Of a stretch of DNA of 64,000 nt, positions 62,200 through 64,000 are shown in pieces. Below the pieces are notes generated by a model. That model was not told the DNA's origin. It saw only the letters and a list, made by a program, of their open reading frames with translations, and searched no databases. Position 1 is the first letter of the stretch. Each line of letters opens with the position of its first letter. The position numbers were made by a program, and so were the translations under genes. The stretch is from Nymphaea colorata (taxonomy: Eukaryota > Streptophyta > Magnoliopsida > Nymphaeales > Nymphaeaceae): NCBI RefSeq assembly GCF_008831285.2, contig NC_045150.1, positions 5,964,001 to 6,028,000 on the forward strand, read 5' to 3'.

Positions 62200-64000
62200 A
62201 GAACAAGTGAAAAAGAATCAGATCATGACTAGTATTTATCTTAGGAGCAAGGACTAATCTATGAGGGCAGATAAAAATATAGTAAATGGAATATATGTTT
62301 ATCAGCCACAGAATCAACCCCATTAATGACAACAATATATATGTAACTGTCTCTAGTTACCACCGAGAGCAGGTAACATTCGCATACCCTCACAAATTTA
62401 TGTACAACGTTAACATATTGCTAAGAAGGACGGAACATGTCGTAAGAATACAAAAGACCTAAGTCTACATAGCACACACCTCTGTTGCCAGAGGCAAACT
62501 TGTACTTACATCTACACTAAGTAAAAATCACCATACAGCAGCCAAAAGTTCCCTTCACGATCAAATGAAAACACCAGAAGACACGCCAACTCAGGTCCCA
62601 GTCTGCCTGCACCAGAAACTTATCAGCAATCTTTAAATTCCTGGCATTGCAAGAAGAATACTGGAACCAGATTAACTGCAAGATAGCAAGACAATGTGTG
62701 ATACTGTGCTGTCAACATTTGATCTTGATGTGCCAGGTGCTTTTATATAGAATTGCTCATTGTTTACTTGTTCAAATGCTGGTTTGGTACCATAATCATG
62801 TAGTGAATCTTCTATCGGGATCTTTTGTTTTCTAATTTGTGTTTCTGCAACGTATTGTTTTTTCTTTGCGAGACATGAATCACATGATTCATCAGTAAGC
62901 AATGAGTTACTGATTTTCTGTTTATGCGGTATTATTTAATTTACTGATACTCCCCTTTCTGTTTTCTTTGTTTCGTTTTCTAAAACGAGCTAGAATCATT
63001 TAATGAATCTCTCCTAGAATTTTTAAAATATACGCTTGCCTTCTTCCGCTTGAGATACCCTTCTCGTGTCCTTTTCTTCTATGAATTGTTTAAATAACGA
63101 GTAGGACTGAGGTGAGCGGTAGTCGTTATCTTGGGCTATCTGTTCTGGTGTGTTAGATGCAGTTAACTTTAGCATCAATTGCTCTAAATCTTTATGCCGA
63201 CCATTCCAAGCATAAGGAATCCATGAACAGTCCTCGAATGCCCTTCGTCTGGGTGGATGGGAGCGTCCAAGGGACTCTTCACCTGATCTCCACCCTCACA
63301 TCTTATATTTAACTTGACACTTAATGATAATGGCGCCAAAAAGCATAAGCATCTGTGAGTCCAAGGATTCATGGAATATTTTTTGTCTTCAGCCTTTGGC
63401 CTTTGTTTTTTTGCCAATGCTGCTATTTTATAATGCCACTTTCTTCTGCAGGGGTTGAAGTGGCTTGTTAATGTTTGGGGTGATTTTGATGTAAATGGCA
63501 GTAGGCCTTTATGGTACGGTAAAGTTTGTTTTTCTTTTAGGTCTTCTCCAATAGAATTTTAGATAAATTTCATATTTATGTGATGTAGCTTGTCAAAATC
63601 TCAGCATGGCATAGTAGTGAAAAAAGCTAGGCAGACCTAGGCAACAAAAAATAGTAAATGAAGGAAAAAATAATGACCATGATGGAGGAGGCGGAGGAGA
63701 ATATATTTAACAGCCAAAAACATGTTTATTTCTCCTCCGTGTCCATGAACTTACAAGTGTATGTTATTTGTTATGGAAAATTAAATATTCAACAATTTTA
63801 CCATTGGTAATTCATGTCAGAAAGCATTAATCTTAAGAGAGGATACTCATCAAACTCTTGAAATACTTTATTTAATTTTTTGTGGGATTATCATTAGTTA
63901 TTCATTTATCTATTTCTATTTTTTATGCATGCAGCATATGAATTCTACAACATCTGGTGTCAATGCTTTCTAATTCATGTTTTTCACAAAAAAGCCAAAT
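62200..64000. other. Right edge, possible exons of an unassigned minus-strand gene
   Basis: Besides the frame at 62902-62672, nothing is recognised. It is moderately AT-rich with no arrays. If the 62113-62190 exon is real, introns of that gene fill part of this stretch. Confidence 0.3.

Noticed and set aside
1-64000. CRISPR array, prophage or bacterial defence system
   Set aside because: The window is plant nuclear DNA. The tandem arrays have no spacer structure and no bacterial-type genes are present.
1-64000. Plant biosynthetic gene cluster around the OPCL1-like enzyme
   Set aside because: Neighbours are housekeeping or unrelated genes (GPN1, POLE3-like, LIF2-like). The lipase-like protein is not one of the chloroplast lipases known from jasmonate synthesis, so adjacency is not evidence of a pathway.

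Overview
The window is nuclear DNA from a flowering plant. The evidence is short exons joined by canonical GT/AG introns (76 bp to 5.5 kb), AT-rich intergenic DNA full of dinucleotide microsatellites, decayed plant transposons, a likely plastid-DNA insertion, and gene products typical of land plants. I cannot name the species; gene content alone does not separate an early-diverging angiosperm from a monocot or eudicot.

Six genes could be rebuilt exon by exon, each with consistent splice phases. (1) Minus strand, 1148-7250: a 4-coumarate:CoA-ligase-like enzyme closest to OPC-8:0 CoA ligase 1 (OPCL1), a peroxisomal acyl-activating enzyme of jasmonate synthesis, 555 aa in four exons. (2) Plus, 15422-17399: an alpha/beta-hydrolase of the At4g10955 lipase-like family, 345 aa. 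(3) Minus, 19529-21298: a GPN-loop GTPase (GPN1/QQT2), 387 aa in six coding exons, with a likely 5'UTR exon near 23571. (4) Plus, 30982-32459: a papain-type cysteine protease of the SAG12/SAG39 kind, 357 aa. (5) Plus, 39644-45679: a histone-fold protein like DNA polymerase epsilon subunit 3 (Dpb4/NF-YB11), 152 aa, with a 5.5 kb second intron holding an antisense Ty1/copia remnant. (6) Minus, 48496-51635: a three-RRM hnRNP Q/LIF2-like RNA-binding protein, 490 aa in eight coding exons, with a likely 2.7 kb 5'UTR intron. They serve unrelated cell functions and show no sign of being a cluster.

Between the genes: 7.6-15.4 kb holds MITE-like elements and several tandem arrays (246 bp x ~2.7, 48 bp x 3.3, 86 bp x 2). 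24-30 kb holds a 2.6 kb solo LTR with a perfect 5-bp target-site duplication and a Mutator-like MITE. 32.5-39.6 kb is very AT-rich with SINE-like and FAR1-like remnants. 54.5-64 kb holds more MITEs, a likely plastid trnV-UAC insertion with an internal 65-bp duplication, and unassigned candidate exons near the right edge.

No operon-like or clearly new multigene system is visible. The most notable signals are long microsatellites starting 7-8 bases inside introns of two genes, an odd active-site loop in the cysteine protease, a non-canonical peroxisomal C-terminus (SCL) on the OPCL1-like enzyme, and the well-delimited solo LTR.
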